DNA of 40,661 nt from Hallerella porci. Lineage in GTDB: Bacteria > Fibrobacterota > Fibrobacteria > Fibrobacterales > Fibrobacteraceae. Made by a program: the position numbers and the translations under genes. Under the pieces are notes generated by a model. The model had not been told where the DNA came from, ran no database searches, and worked only from the letters and a program-made list of their open reading frames with translations. The stretch lies in assembly GCF_003148885.1 (NCBI RefSeq), contig NZ_QGHD01000023.1, positions 1 to 40,661 on the forward strand, read 5' to 3'. This document shows, one piece after another, positions 1 to 7,817 of this stretch (the stretch's first letter is position 1; every line of letters begins with the position of its first letter).

Positions 1-91
1 ATGCTCCGTCTTTGCCAAAAATTGGCTTTCCTGTTTTGAACTGAGATGCTGCTTTTTTGATCATCTCTTTATATTCTTCGTGTGTCATCAT
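1..91 (-). CDS. Transposase, N-terminal 30 codons only (probable IS256/mutator family)
   Basis: An open frame starts at 91 (tandem ATG ATG) on the minus strand, after a GAGGA ribosome-binding site, and runs off the window edge. The visible product begins MMTHEEYKEMIKKAAS and continues to a GKPIFGKDGA stretch. This looks like the start of IS256-type transposases, which have a helical N-terminus followed by a G-x-x-G segment before the catalytic core. The catalytic DDE residues are outside the window, so the family call rests on the N-terminus, the IS-end sequence and the position inside a repeated element. The same 30 codons recur at 40571-40661. Confidence 0.6.
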   Translation of the reverse strand, partial: MMTHEEYKEMIKKAASQFKTGKPIFGKDGA

Positions 92-160
92 AGTTCCTCA
101 ATTTACATCATTTTTCAAATGATGCTTGATGGTGAATGACACAGTTTTATGGATAGAGTC
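1..160 (-). mobile_element. Insertion sequence end (left contig edge), transposase-proximal side
   Basis: Positions 1-160 are the reverse complement of 40502-40661 with one mismatch (129 versus 40533), and identity stops at 161. The element reads leftwards out of the window. Its outer tip, in transposase orientation, begins GACTCTATCCATAAAACTGT, which resembles IS256-family termini from memory. Between tip and transposase start lies a hairpin (8-bp arms around TTC, positions 104-122) that could block outside transcription from entering the transposase. The rest of the element is off the contig. Confidence 0.8.
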
Positions 161-352
161 GCTTGCGACAATGCTTATCGAGATTTAGTAAATCAGATCA
201 ATGCAAAAATTATGCTCGAAGGCACTGCGGCGTATGAAAATTTCGTCAATTTCGCGAACACACATATTATGCAATATAAAATGAATGTTCTTACCAAAAG
301 AAAAACAAAAACAGCCGCAGTGAATGAGGTCATTGATTCTTTAGAAATGTAA
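161..352 (+). pseudogene. C-terminal fragment of an IS-interrupted gene, unknown function (DUF6261-like?)
   Basis: The 63 codons from 161 to the stop at 352 are open and in frame with the last codons of the IS end, which supply a fortuitous ATG at 149 (MDRV). The original gene must have extended upstream of the insertion. The fragment is a soluble, probably helical C-terminus with LVNQINAKI and a basic end (KRKTKTAAV). From memory it resembles the C-termini of DUF6261 proteins of Bacteroidetes and Fibrobacter, but this is a weak call. A terminator follows directly, which supports a genuine gene end. Confidence 0.45.
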
Positions 353-360
353 AATCAAAA

Positions 361-390
361 AACGCTCGGCAAAGCCGAGCGTTTTTGTTT
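361..390. terminator. Bidirectional intrinsic terminator
   Basis: A perfect 10-bp stem (361-370 with 374-383, loop AAA) is followed by a T tract on the plus strand and preceded by an A tract that becomes T's on the minus strand. It lies between the convergent IS-cut gene fragment (ends 352) and alaS (ends 394) and can serve both. Confidence 0.9.
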
Positions 391-393
391 TTC

Positions 394-3036
394 TTATCCG
401 AGCTTTTCTCGAATCCAATTGTTTGCATTCGAAATGGCTGCCGAGATTTTTTCGGGTTCGCGCGTTCCTGCTTGAGCGCGGTCTGGGCGGCCACCGCCTT
501 TACCGTTACAAACTTTCGCAAGGTCACGCACCATATCGCCCGCTTTAATGCCTTTGGCTTGAGCGTTTTTCCCGACCATGACGACGATGCTTCCGTTGCC
601 GTTTCCTTTATTCGCAATGACTGCGACAGAATCGACATCGAGTTTGTTTTGAACGCCGTCCATCAAAGTCTTGAATTTTGCGTCTTCGATAGACATTTCA
701 CGCACATAAAGATTGACGCCAAGAACATTGACGGCACCTTGTAACAAATCGGCTGCGGCAAGAGTCGCTAGTTCTAATTGAACAGATTGCAAACTCTTTT
801 CCAAATTTTGCGTTTTCGCAAAAGTCTGTTGCAAGCGATTCAAAACTTCAGCGTCTTTGCAGCGGAGCTGTTCGCGAATTGCGCTCAAAATCTGGGTACC
901 CGCACGAAGGAGCGTAAGCGCACCGCGGCCAGTCACCGCTTCGATACGGCGAACTCCCGACGAAACGCTCGATTCCGAAATGATTTTCACCATGCCGATG
1001 TTGCCTGTATTTTTCACATGCAAGCCACCGCAAAGTTCTTTCGAAAATTCGGCGCCCGATTCGCCCATTTTCACCACGCGGACTTTTTCGCCATACTTTT
1101 CGCCGAACAATGCCATAGCACCCGAAGCCTTCGCTTCATCGACGTCCATGACATCGGTATTCACCGGCAAGCAAGCCATGACTTTTTCGTTCACAATGTC
1201 TTCGACTTTTTGAATTTCCTCTTCGGTCATCGCATTAAAGTGGCTAAAGTCAAAACGCAAAAGTTCGTTCGAAACAAAGCTTCCTTGCTGTTGCACGTGA
1301 GTGCCTAAAACGCTGCGCAAAGCGGCTTGAATCAAGTGAGTTGCCGAGTGATTTTTACGAATGTCTGCGCGGCGGGCGTCGTCGACGGTTGCACAAAATT
1401 CTCCCGACATCGTCTTTTCATTGGCGACGCCTTTCTTCACTTTACCGCGGCAAATCGCAGTATCGTTAACCTTAACAGTATCGAACACATCGATTTCTAA
1501 ATCGCCAGAAACGAGTGTTCCCTTGTCGCCCACTTGTCCGCCCATTTCGGCGTAGAACGGAGACGTTTCAAGAACGATTGACAAAATGCCTTTGTCTTCG
1601 CGGAAACGCACGACTTTGGTTTCACATACCGAAATATCGTAGCCCACAAAATTGGTCGAAGCTTCGCTATACTGCGTCCAGCCTTCGGTGCCCATCGTGT
1701 TGATGCCTTGCTTCATGTTCGCGCGGGCGCGAGCCTTTTGTTCTTCCATGCATTTTTCGTAGCCTTCTTCATCGATAAGCAGGCCTTTTTCTTCGGCCAA
1801 AATGCCTGTCAAATCCGGCGGGAATCCATAAGTATCATAAAGCAAGAATACTTTATCGCCCGGAATTTTTTCGCCCTTTTTAAGATCCGAAGAAATTACC
1901 GCAAAGCGTTCGAGGCCAGCGTCGAGAGTGCGGATAAAGCTTTCTTCTTCGCTCTTAATCACAGAAGCGACAAAGTCTTTTCTTTCGCGGATTTCGGGGA
2001 AGGCATCGCCCATCGTATCGGCTAAAACTTGGACGAGCTTGCAAATGAAAGGTTTCTTTTGTCCGAGCAAACGGGCAAAGCGGCTCGCGCGGCGTAAAAT
2101 ACGGCGGAGCACATAACCGCGGCCTTCGTTCGACGGGAGCGCACCATCGGCAATCGCAAAAGAGAGTGCGCGCAAATGGTCTGCAATCACGCGGTGCGGT
2201 GTGCCATCTTCGTTATCTTTGTAAGGAACGCCAGAAAGTTCTGCGACTTTACTAATAATCGGGGTAAAGACATCGGTATCGTAGTTCGAAGTCTTGCCTT
2301 GTAAAATGGCGCAAATGCGTTCGAAGCCCATACCGGTGTCGACGTTTTTTGCCTTCAGCGGAACAAGTTCACCATTAGACAAACGTTCATATTGCATGAA
2401 CACGTTGTTCCAAATTTCAATGTAGCGATCGTTTTCGCCGTTCACGCCCTTAATCGGGTCTTTGAAAGTTTCGGCTTGAGTCGCGAGGTCGCCGCGGTCG
2501 TAGTGAATTTCGGAGCAAGGGCCGCAAGGACCTGTGTCGCCCATTTCCCAGAAGTTGCTGTGGGCGTCAAAACGCATAATGCGATCGTCCGGAAGTCCCG
2601 AGACATCTTTCCAAATTTGCCACGCTTCGTCATCGTCTTTGTAAACGGTGGCAAATAAACGTTCTTTCGGGAGTTTCCAAACTTCGGTCAAAAGTTCCCA
2701 AGCCCAAGCAATCGCTTCTTTTTTATAGTAATCGCCAAAGCTCCAGTTACCGAGCATTTCAAAAAATGTGTGGTGATAATTATCGCGGCCGACAACGTCT
2801 AAGTCGTTATGCTTGCCCGAGACGCGGAGGCACTTTTGGCTATTGCATACGCGCTTCCAACCTTTGGGATTATCGCCCAAAAAGATTGCCTTGAACTGGT
2901 TCATGCCCGCGTTTGTAAACATGAGCGTCGGGTCATCATGAGGAACCACTGGCGAAGAGCGCACAAATAAGTGGCCTTTGGATTCAAAGAACTTAATGAA
3001 AGATTCGCGCACTTGCGCAGAAGTCATCGTAGGCAT
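394..3036 (-). CDS. alaS: Alanyl-tRNA synthetase
   Basis: Cytoplasmic enzyme that charges tRNA-Ala and hydrolyses mis-formed Ser- or Gly-tRNA-Ala. At 880 residues it has full family length. The N-terminal class II catalytic core shows FTNAGMNQFK near residue 41. The editing domain carries the zinc-type ligands H563 and H567 (HSATH) and C669 and H673 (CGGLH), spaced as in the E. coli enzyme. The C-terminal domain ends with a glycine-rich GGGRPDRAQAG motif typical of AlaRS. The start is the ATG at 3036, after an AAGGGA ribosome-binding site; a second ATG three codons later is possible. It is transcribed alone, divergently from der across a 193-bp spacer with no clear operator, and ends at a shared terminator. 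Confidence 0.98.
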   Translation of the reverse strand: MPTMTSAQVRESFIKFFESKGHLFVRSSPVVPHDDPTLMFTNAGMNQFKAIFLGDNPKGWKRVCNSQKCLRVSGKHNDLDVVGRDNYHHTFFEMLGNWSFGDYYKKEAIAWAWELLTEVWKLPKERLFATVYKDDDEAWQIWKDVSGLPDDRIMRFDAHSNFWEMGDTGPCGPCSEIHYDRGDLATQAETFKDPIKGVNGENDRYIEIWNNVFMQYERLSNGELVPLKAKNVDTGMGFERICAILQGKTSNYDTDVFTPIISKVAELSGVPYKDNEDGTPHRVIADHLRALSFAIADGALPSNEGRGYVLRRILRRASRFARLLGQKKPFICKLVQVLADTMGDAFPEIRERKDFVASVIKSEEESFIRTLDAGLERFAVISSDLKKGEKIPGDKVFLLYDTYGFPPDLTGILAEEKGLLIDEEGYEKCMEEQKARARANMKQGINTMGTEGWTQYSEASTNFVGYDISVCETKVVRFREDKGILSIVLETSPFYAEMGGQVGDKGTLVSGDLEIDVFDTVKVNDTAICRGKVKKGVANEKTMSGEFCATVDDARRADIRKNHSATHLIQAALRSVLGTHVQQQGSFVSNELLRFDFSHFNAMTEEEIQKVEDIVNEKVMACLPVNTDVMDVDEAKASGAMALFGEKYGEKVRVVKMGESGAEFSKELCGGLHVKNTGNIGMVKIISESSVSSGVRRIEAVTGRGALTLLRAGTQILSAIREQLRCKDAEVLNRLQQTFAKTQNLEKSLQSVQLELATLAAADLLQGAVNVLGVNLYVREMSIEDAKFKTLMDGVQNKLDVDSVAVIANKGNGNGSIVVMVGKNAQAKGIKAGDMVRDLAKVCNGKGGGRPDRAQAGTREPEKISAAISNANNWIREKLG

Positions 3037-3229
3037 AATTTATCCCTTTTGTTTTTTCGGGCGTAAAAATAGAAAAAGGAAATTCAGAGAAAAGGGTTCA
3101 AAAAAAACTAGCGGAATTTTATGCGGAGAAAAGAGAATGTAAATAGTGTTCATTTGAGCCCAAAAAGCGCAGCGCAAATTCTTACTATTTTCAATAACCT
3201 TTTTCGCTCAATTTACTAAATTTTTCCCC

Positions 3230-4663
3230 GTGGCTAAATTACCAGTTGTTTGTATAGTCGGACGCCCCAACGTGGGAAAGTCCTCTCTGTTTAATCGCAT
3301 TCTCGGACGGCGTGCTGCTGTGGTTTCGGACCGCGAAGGCGTCACCCGCGATAGGCATTACCAAACCGCATCCTATCACGGACGCGAATTTACCGTCGTC
3401 GATACCGGCGGATTTTTGCCCGATGATACGGTCGACGTGCTTGCAGCGAATGTCCGCGATCAAATTTTCGCAGCGATTCAAGAAGCGGATTTGATTCTTT
3501 TCATGGTCGATTCTCGCGTGGGCATTACAAAGCTCGACGATCAATTTGCGAAGATGATTCGCAAACTCGATAAGCAAGTACTTCTCGTCGCAAATAAAAG
3601 TGAATTACCCGAAGACCGTAGTGAAAGTTGGGAATTTTTTTCTCTCGGAATGGGACAGCCTCGCACGATTAGCGCGCTCACTGGCTACGCTTGTCTTTCG
3701 CTTTTAGACGAAGTCATTTCGCTTCTCCCGAATAAAGGAGTTTCTAGCAAAGAAGAAGAAAAGCGTCCGATTCGATTCGCCATTCTCGGGCGACCGAATG
3801 CGGGCAAATCAACGCTGCTCAATCGTCTTCTCGGCGAAGAACGCGTTGTCGTCTCGGATATTCCGGGAACCACTCGCGATTCCATCGATTGCACGTTTAC
3901 CGCCGACGGTGAAAAGTTTGTCGTAACCGATACCGCCGGTCTCCGCAAAAAAGCAAAAGTCGACGATGAAGTGGAAATTTTCAGCAATATGCGTTCGCAA
4001 GAAAGCATTCGCCGTTCAGATCTTTCGCTTCTCGTCATCGATGCAACTCTCGGCATTTCGGAACAAGATTTCCGCATTATTCAAGACATTCGTCAAGCGG
4101 GAAAAGGTCTGATTATCATTTTAAATAAGTGGGACATTCTCCCGAACAAGACCGAAAAATCGTTTGATCATATCGTCAAAGAAATGCGCGAACGCGAACC
4201 GCAGTTCGAATACATTCCGACTCTTTCCATTAGCGCCAAAGAAGGTCAGCGCGTCCATCGCATTTTACAAGAAATCCGTTCGGTTTACGCGAACTGTCGC
4301 CGCGTCATCGGGCGCGATCGCGTCGCCGAAGTTTTCGCCGATGCAATTGCCAAAAATCCGCATCCCGCACACGCTGGCCGCTTAGTCAAACTCACCCGCG
4401 CCTGCCAAATTATGGTGGAACCTCCCGTCATCGATATCGAAACGCGGAATCCCGAAGGCGTCGACGAATCGTATAAGCGTTACCTTCTCAAAACATTCTT
4501 TGAAGCGTTCCACTTGAACGGCGCACCGCTCCGTTTGAATTTTGACCGCAAACTCATCTTAAGAAAGGACGAAGACCTTGAACAGTTTACTCTCGCTTCC
4601 GATAGCGTATCTACTCGGGTCCATACCGACCGCAATTTGGGTCGCCAAAATCGTAAACGGTAA
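3230..4663 (+). CDS. der: Ribosome biogenesis GTPase Der (EngA)
   Basis: Double-domain GTPase needed for 50S subunit assembly. G1 motifs are visible in both G domains: GRPNVGKSS at residues 11-19 and GRPNAGKST at 187-195. Each domain also has its DTGG/DTAG switch II and NKSE/NKWD G4 motif, followed by the KH-like C-terminal domain. The start is GTG at 3230. No Shine-Dalgarno is present, and TAAATTTTT lies just upstream, so a very short leader is possible. The protein runs about 35 residues past the usual end of the KH domain (after GAPLRLNFDRK), and this tail overlaps the start of plsY by 86 nt. It is first of a der-plsY-gpsA run. Confidence 0.97.
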   Translation: MAKLPVVCIVGRPNVGKSSLFNRILGRRAAVVSDREGVTRDRHYQTASYHGREFTVVDTGGFLPDDTVDVLAANVRDQIFAAIQEADLILFMVDSRVGITKLDDQFAKMIRKLDKQVLLVANKSELPEDRSESWEFFSLGMGQPRTISALTGYACLSLLDEVISLLPNKGVSSKEEEKRPIRFAILGRPNAGKSTLLNRLLGEERVVVSDIPGTTRDSIDCTFTADGEKFVVTDTAGLRKKAKVDDEVEIFSNMRSQESIRRSDLSLLVIDATLGISEQDFRIIQDIRQAGKGLIIILNKWDILPNKTEKSFDHIVKEMREREPQFEYIPTLSISAKEGQRVHRILQEIRSVYANCRRVIGRDRVAEVFADAIAKNPHPAHAGRLVKLTRACQIMVEPPVIDIETRNPEGVDESYKRYLLKTFFEAFHLNGAPLRLNFDRKLILRKDEDLEQFTLASDSVSTRVHTDRNLGRQNRKR

Positions 4664-5240
4664 AGATTACGATATCCGCAATTACGGTTCTAAAAATTCC
4701 GGATTAACGAATACATTCCGCGTGCTCGGTGTAAAGCCCGCACTTCCCGTTGTCTTCGTCGATTTGCTCAAAGGATTTTTTGCACCGACGATTGCGATTT
4801 GGTTAAATGAAGCGTCCAAAGCTTCGGGCGGTCCGGATTATTTTTGGCTCCCGCTCGTCTGCGGACTTCTCGCGATTCTCGGTCATAGCTTTACTTGCTT
4901 TGCAGGATTCCGCGGCGGAAAAGGAGTGCTCACCGCTTTCGGCGTTTTCTTAGCGCTTGCGCCGGTGACGGCACTTCTTTCTTTTGCGGTTTGGGTGACG
5001 CTCACCGTCGTCACGAAATACGTTTCCGTCGGAAGTATTTCTGCTTGCGTTGCTCTCGCTGGGCTTTCGCTTTTCGGTTATCTTGCTCCGGATATTTATC
5101 CGCACGATCAAATTAACGAAGGCATTTTAGCAATCGCTTGGATCGTCGCCATCTTCGTCATCATCAAACACCGCGGAAACATTAAGCGTTTGATGAATGG
5201 AACCGAAAATGGATTTGGCAAAAAACGAAAAAAAGCATAG
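4578..5240 (+). CDS. plsY: Glycerol-3-phosphate acyltransferase PlsY
   Basis: Inner-membrane enzyme that transfers the acyl group of acyl-phosphate to glycerol-3-phosphate, the first step of phospholipid synthesis. At 220 residues it has the three cytoplasmic family motifs: GSKNSGLTNTFR near residue 37, GHSFTCFAGFRGGKG near residue 100, and HRGNIKRLMNGTE near the C-terminus, with hydrophobic helices between. The start must be TTG at 4578: it is preceded by AAAGGA (4564-4569), restores the first membrane helix and GSIPTA motif, and no ATG exists in that part of the frame. It overlaps the 3' end of der by 86 nt. The PlsX partner is not in the window. Confidence 0.96.
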   Translation: MNSLLSLPIAYLLGSIPTAIWVAKIVNGKDYDIRNYGSKNSGLTNTFRVLGVKPALPVVFVDLLKGFFAPTIAIWLNEASKASGGPDYFWLPLVCGLLAILGHSFTCFAGFRGGKGVLTAFGVFLALAPVTALLSFAVWVTLTVVTKYVSVGSISACVALAGLSLFGYLAPDIYPHDQINEGILAIAWIVAIFVIIKHRGNIKRLMNGTENGFGKKRKKA

Positions 5241-5270
5241 TTTATTAAAGGATTAACAAAAAGGTTAAAA

Positions 5271-6278
5271 ATGAACGTTACAATTATCGGCACTGGTGGC
5301 TGGGGACTTACTCTCGGTCAAGTATTAAATGACAATGGTCATCATGTTTCTTTTTGGACTTTTTCGCAAAAAGAAGTGGATTTACTTTCGACGGAACATC
5401 AATATAAAGACAAACTTCCCGGAGTCATTTTCCCGGAATCGTTTACTTATACAACCGATATGAAGAAATCCCTCGAAGGCGCCGAAATGGTGCTCTTCGT
5501 CGTGCCGTCTCAGGTAATGGGAAATGTTTCCCGCGAATTTGCCAAATGCAAACCCGAAGGAAAAATTCCTCTGGTCGTCTGCGCAACGAAAGGAATTCTC
5601 GAAGGAACCGATCAGCGGATGAGCGAAGTCATCTTGGAAAATGTGCCTTGGCTCGATAGCGATCACATGGTAACTCTCAGCGGTCCGACTCATGCCGAAG
5701 AAGTTTCTCGCCGCGTTTATACGACAATCGTCGCCGCTTGTCCGAATGAACATTCCGCAAAAGAAGTGCAGAAAATTATGAGCAATAATTATCTGCGCGT
5801 TTACACTTCGACCGATCAAATCGGCGTAGAACTTTGCGGAGCAATTAAAAACGTCATCGCTATCGCAAGCGGTGTGCTTTACGGAATCGGTGCGGGCGAC
5901 AATACGCGCGCAGCGCTCATTACCCGCGGACAAGCAGAAATTTGCCGCTTAGGACGCGCTCTCGGAGCCAATCCGCGGACATTTGCCGGCCTCGCTGGCA
6001 TGGGCGACTTAATCGTCACTTGCCTTTCGCAACATAGCCGCAACCGTTACGTGGGCGAATGCATCGGTAAAGGCGAAGCTTTGGATCAAATCATGAGCCA
6101 CATGAAAATGATCGCCGAAGGCGTGCCGACTTGCAAAAGTGCGAAAGCTCTCGCCGAAGAAGTCCACGTGGAACTTCCGATTGTGAACGCCGTTTACGAA
6201 GTTCTTTTCAACAATAAAAAGCCCGCGGACATTATTGAAATGTTAATGACCCGCGATTTGCGCTCGGAAGAAGAATAA
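5271..6278 (+). CDS. gpsA: NAD(P)-dependent glycerol-3-phosphate dehydrogenase
   Basis: Cytoplasmic enzyme that reduces dihydroxyacetone phosphate to sn-glycerol-3-phosphate, the substrate of PlsY encoded 30 bp upstream, so the pair makes the phospholipid backbone together. The 335-residue protein has the N-terminal dinucleotide-binding motif GTGGWG, the SGPTHAEEV segment, catalytic K193 in GAIKN, and the GLAGMGDLIVTC stretch typical of GpsA. The ATG at 5271 has an AAAAAGGTT ribosome-binding site. The C-terminus ends normally. No terminator is visible before the next gene, so read-through into the small lipoprotein gene is likely. Confidence 0.97.
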   Translation: MNVTIIGTGGWGLTLGQVLNDNGHHVSFWTFSQKEVDLLSTEHQYKDKLPGVIFPESFTYTTDMKKSLEGAEMVLFVVPSQVMGNVSREFAKCKPEGKIPLVVCATKGILEGTDQRMSEVILENVPWLDSDHMVTLSGPTHAEEVSRRVYTTIVAACPNEHSAKEVQKIMSNNYLRVYTSTDQIGVELCGAIKNVIAIASGVLYGIGAGDNTRAALITRGQAEICRLGRALGANPRTFAGLAGMGDLIVTCLSQHSRNRYVGECIGKGEALDQIMSHMKMIAEGVPTCKSAKALAEEVHVELPIVNAVYEVLFNNKKPADIIEMLMTRDLRSEEE

Positions 6279-6316
6279 TTTTTACGAGCAAAACGAGGCA
6301 ATGTGTGCGAGGTAAA

Positions 6317-6673
6317 ATGAAGCAATTTTCCCTTTTCATCACAGGCCTCGTTTTTCTTTTTTCCGCCCTTTTATTCTCGGGCTGTGTGATGGTACAAAGC
6401 GATCCTCCCGGAGAAATTTATTCGGAAAGGCAATGCTATTACACTCCCGAAGGCGTTTACCACTGCAAAATGTGCTACGGCACCGCTTGCGCACGCGATC
6501 GTTACGCAGACCGCGTTTGCTATCTCGATGCAGATTCTCTCGTCATCTGCGAAATTTATCCGCAGTCCGTCGAATGGCACATGTATGTCAACACTTATCC
6601 GTATCCACCTCCTCCGCCGCCACCGCACAGGCGTCCGCCTCCAAGGCACTTCCGCGGAAGAGATTTCCGATAA
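6317..6673 (+). CDS. Small Cys-rich lipoprotein, Pro/Arg-rich tail, unknown function
   Basis: Encodes 118 residues from the ATG at 6317; an in-frame GTG at 6305 is less likely because the CGAGGT element lies between the two. A basic start and hydrophobic segment end in LLFSGC, a plausible lipobox, so the mature protein would be lipid-anchored. The mature part holds six further cysteines, including CYYTPEGVYHCKMCYGTAC, which suggests disulfides or metal binding. The end is low-complexity: a run of seven prolines, then RRPPPRHFRGRDFR. It follows gpsA by 38 bp. I do not recognise a named family. Confidence 0.7.
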   Translation: MKQFSLFITGLVFLFSALLFSGCVMVQSDPPGEIYSERQCYYTPEGVYHCKMCYGTACARDRYADRVCYLDADSLVICEIYPQSVEWHMYVNTYPYPPPPPPPHRRPPPRHFRGRDFR

Positions 6674-6688
6674 AAAGCGAGAAATTGT

Positions 6689-6850
6689 ATGAGCTGGGAA
6701 TGTCATTTTTTAGATGGAACTCATTGCAATCGGCGCAACAAAGAATGCGATCCGGGTGACCGTGGCTGCGTCCTCGAAGGCAAATTTTATTTTCCCTTTG
6801 ACGAGCGCAAAAATCAATTGCGCAAGCCAAAAAATGAAAAAGAAAAATAG
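6689..6850 (+). CDS. 53-residue Cys-rich protein, candidate metal-binding
   Basis: A short frame starts at the ATG at 6689, 15 bp after the lipoprotein gene, and ends at TAG 6848-6850. The product has no signal peptide. It has four regularly spaced cysteines (residues 5, 13, 20 and 27) in a CH-x6-C-x6-C-x6-C pattern with an ECDPGDRGCVLEGKF core, followed by a charged, Lys-rich tail. The spacing and the PGDRGCVL segment look selected rather than random and suggest a small zinc or Fe-S site. The ribosome-binding site is weak (GCGAG), and translation may depend on the upstream gene. Function unknown. Confidence 0.6.
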   Translation: MSWECHFLDGTHCNRRNKECDPGDRGCVLEGKFYFPFDERKNQLRKPKNEKEK

Positions 6851-6913
6851 CCGTTGCGCTGTAAATTCTTGCTTCCTTTGTTTGTAATATTCCTCACACC
6901 GAAAAAATCTCCC

Positions 6914-6942
6914 TTAACAAAATCCAACTCGATTACTATCTT
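6914..6942 (+). promoter_or_regulatory. Probable sigma-70-type promoter of the 6976 gene
   Basis: TTAACA (6914-6919) and TATCTT (6937-6942) are separated by 17 bp. They sit about 30 bp before the start codon, which has its own AGGAGA ribosome-binding site. Expression independent of the upstream operon fits the strong terminator after the gene. Confidence 0.55.
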
Positions 6943-6975
6943 TACGCAGTTCAATTTTGAACATAGGAGACAGAG

Positions 6976-7731
6976 ATGTTTAAGAAAATTGCAATGGCTG
7001 TGGCTTTAGTTGCCGCTTCGAGTTTTGCAACTTGGGATTATTACGCAATCCCAGAAGCCGGAAAGGGAACCGTCAAGGGTCAGTTTAAATATGATACCGA
7101 TGATCCGTGGTCCGGTTGGGGCATCAATGTGAGCGGTCGCTACATTGTGATGCCGAACTTGGAATTGTCTTTACAATCCTTCGGCTACGCTTCTTGGGAA
7201 ATCGATGATACCGATGCAGACGGTAGCGGTCTCACCGACTTCATCTTCGGCGCTCGTTATGCCGTAATGCCGATTGTCAATGTGTTCTTGGATTTGCACA
7301 TTCCGTTTGGCGATGAAGATGAAGGTGACTACGTCGGAAACGATGAATGGGGATTTGACATCGGTGGTCAATTTACTCAAGAAATCATCCCGAACTTAGC
7401 TCTCGGTACCGAAGCCGGTATTTATTGGGGCTTTGAACACAAAGACATTGATCCGGGTCTTCGTTTGAATCTCGCAGCAGAACTCGGCTACACGATTCAA
7501 GAAGTCGGTTTGACCCCGTTTGCAGGCTTTGAATTCAAGTATCGCTTGACCGAAACGGAAAGGGATGGTCATGGTCAAAACGATGACGGTGACGATCAAT
7601 TCAATATGTGGATTGGCGTAGCTTATGCTATCAACCAACAGATGACTGTTGATGGCAAAATCAAGATGCGCTCGGGCGACATTGATGGCGATGCCACTCA
7701 CTTTGATGTGAACTTCAGCTACAATTTCTAA
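6976..7731 (+). CDS. Outer-membrane beta-barrel protein (transporter/porin-like), unknown substrate
   Basis: Encodes 251 residues with a clear signal peptide (MFKKIAMAVALVAASSFA, cleavage near residue 18). The mature part alternates hydrophobic and polar residues, is rich in Gly, Asp, Trp and Tyr, and ends in FNFSYNF, a terminal aromatic typical of barrels inserted by BamA. Repeated amphipathic strands (GWGINVSGRYIVMPNLELSL, FIFGARYAVMPIVNVFLDLH) resemble small outer-membrane barrels of about 10-12 strands. Acidic stretches such as GDEDEGDYVGNDEW are probably loops. It has its own promoter and terminator, so it is likely monocistronic and abundant. No specific function can be assigned. Confidence 0.8.
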   Translation: MFKKIAMAVALVAASSFATWDYYAIPEAGKGTVKGQFKYDTDDPWSGWGINVSGRYIVMPNLELSLQSFGYASWEIDDTDADGSGLTDFIFGARYAVMPIVNVFLDLHIPFGDEDEGDYVGNDEWGFDIGGQFTQEIIPNLALGTEAGIYWGFEHKDIDPGLRLNLAAELGYTIQEVGLTPFAGFEFKYRLTETERDGHGQNDDGDDQFNMWIGVAYAINQQMTVDGKIKMRSGDIDGDATHFDVNFSYNF

Positions 7732-7747
7732 GCGATTTTCATTTTGC

Positions 7748-7780
7748 AAAAAAGAGTCTCGGAAACGAGGCTCTTTTTTT
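7748..7780. terminator. Bidirectional intrinsic terminator
   Basis: A 14-bp stem (7748-7761 with 7766-7779, loop GAAA, one G-T pair) has a T run on the plus side and an A run that gives T's on the minus side. It lies between the convergent barrel gene and priA. Confidence 0.9.
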
Positions 7781-7817
7781 ATGAACAATTGATAAGTTCG
7801 TGCGTTTCAGCGCCGTC

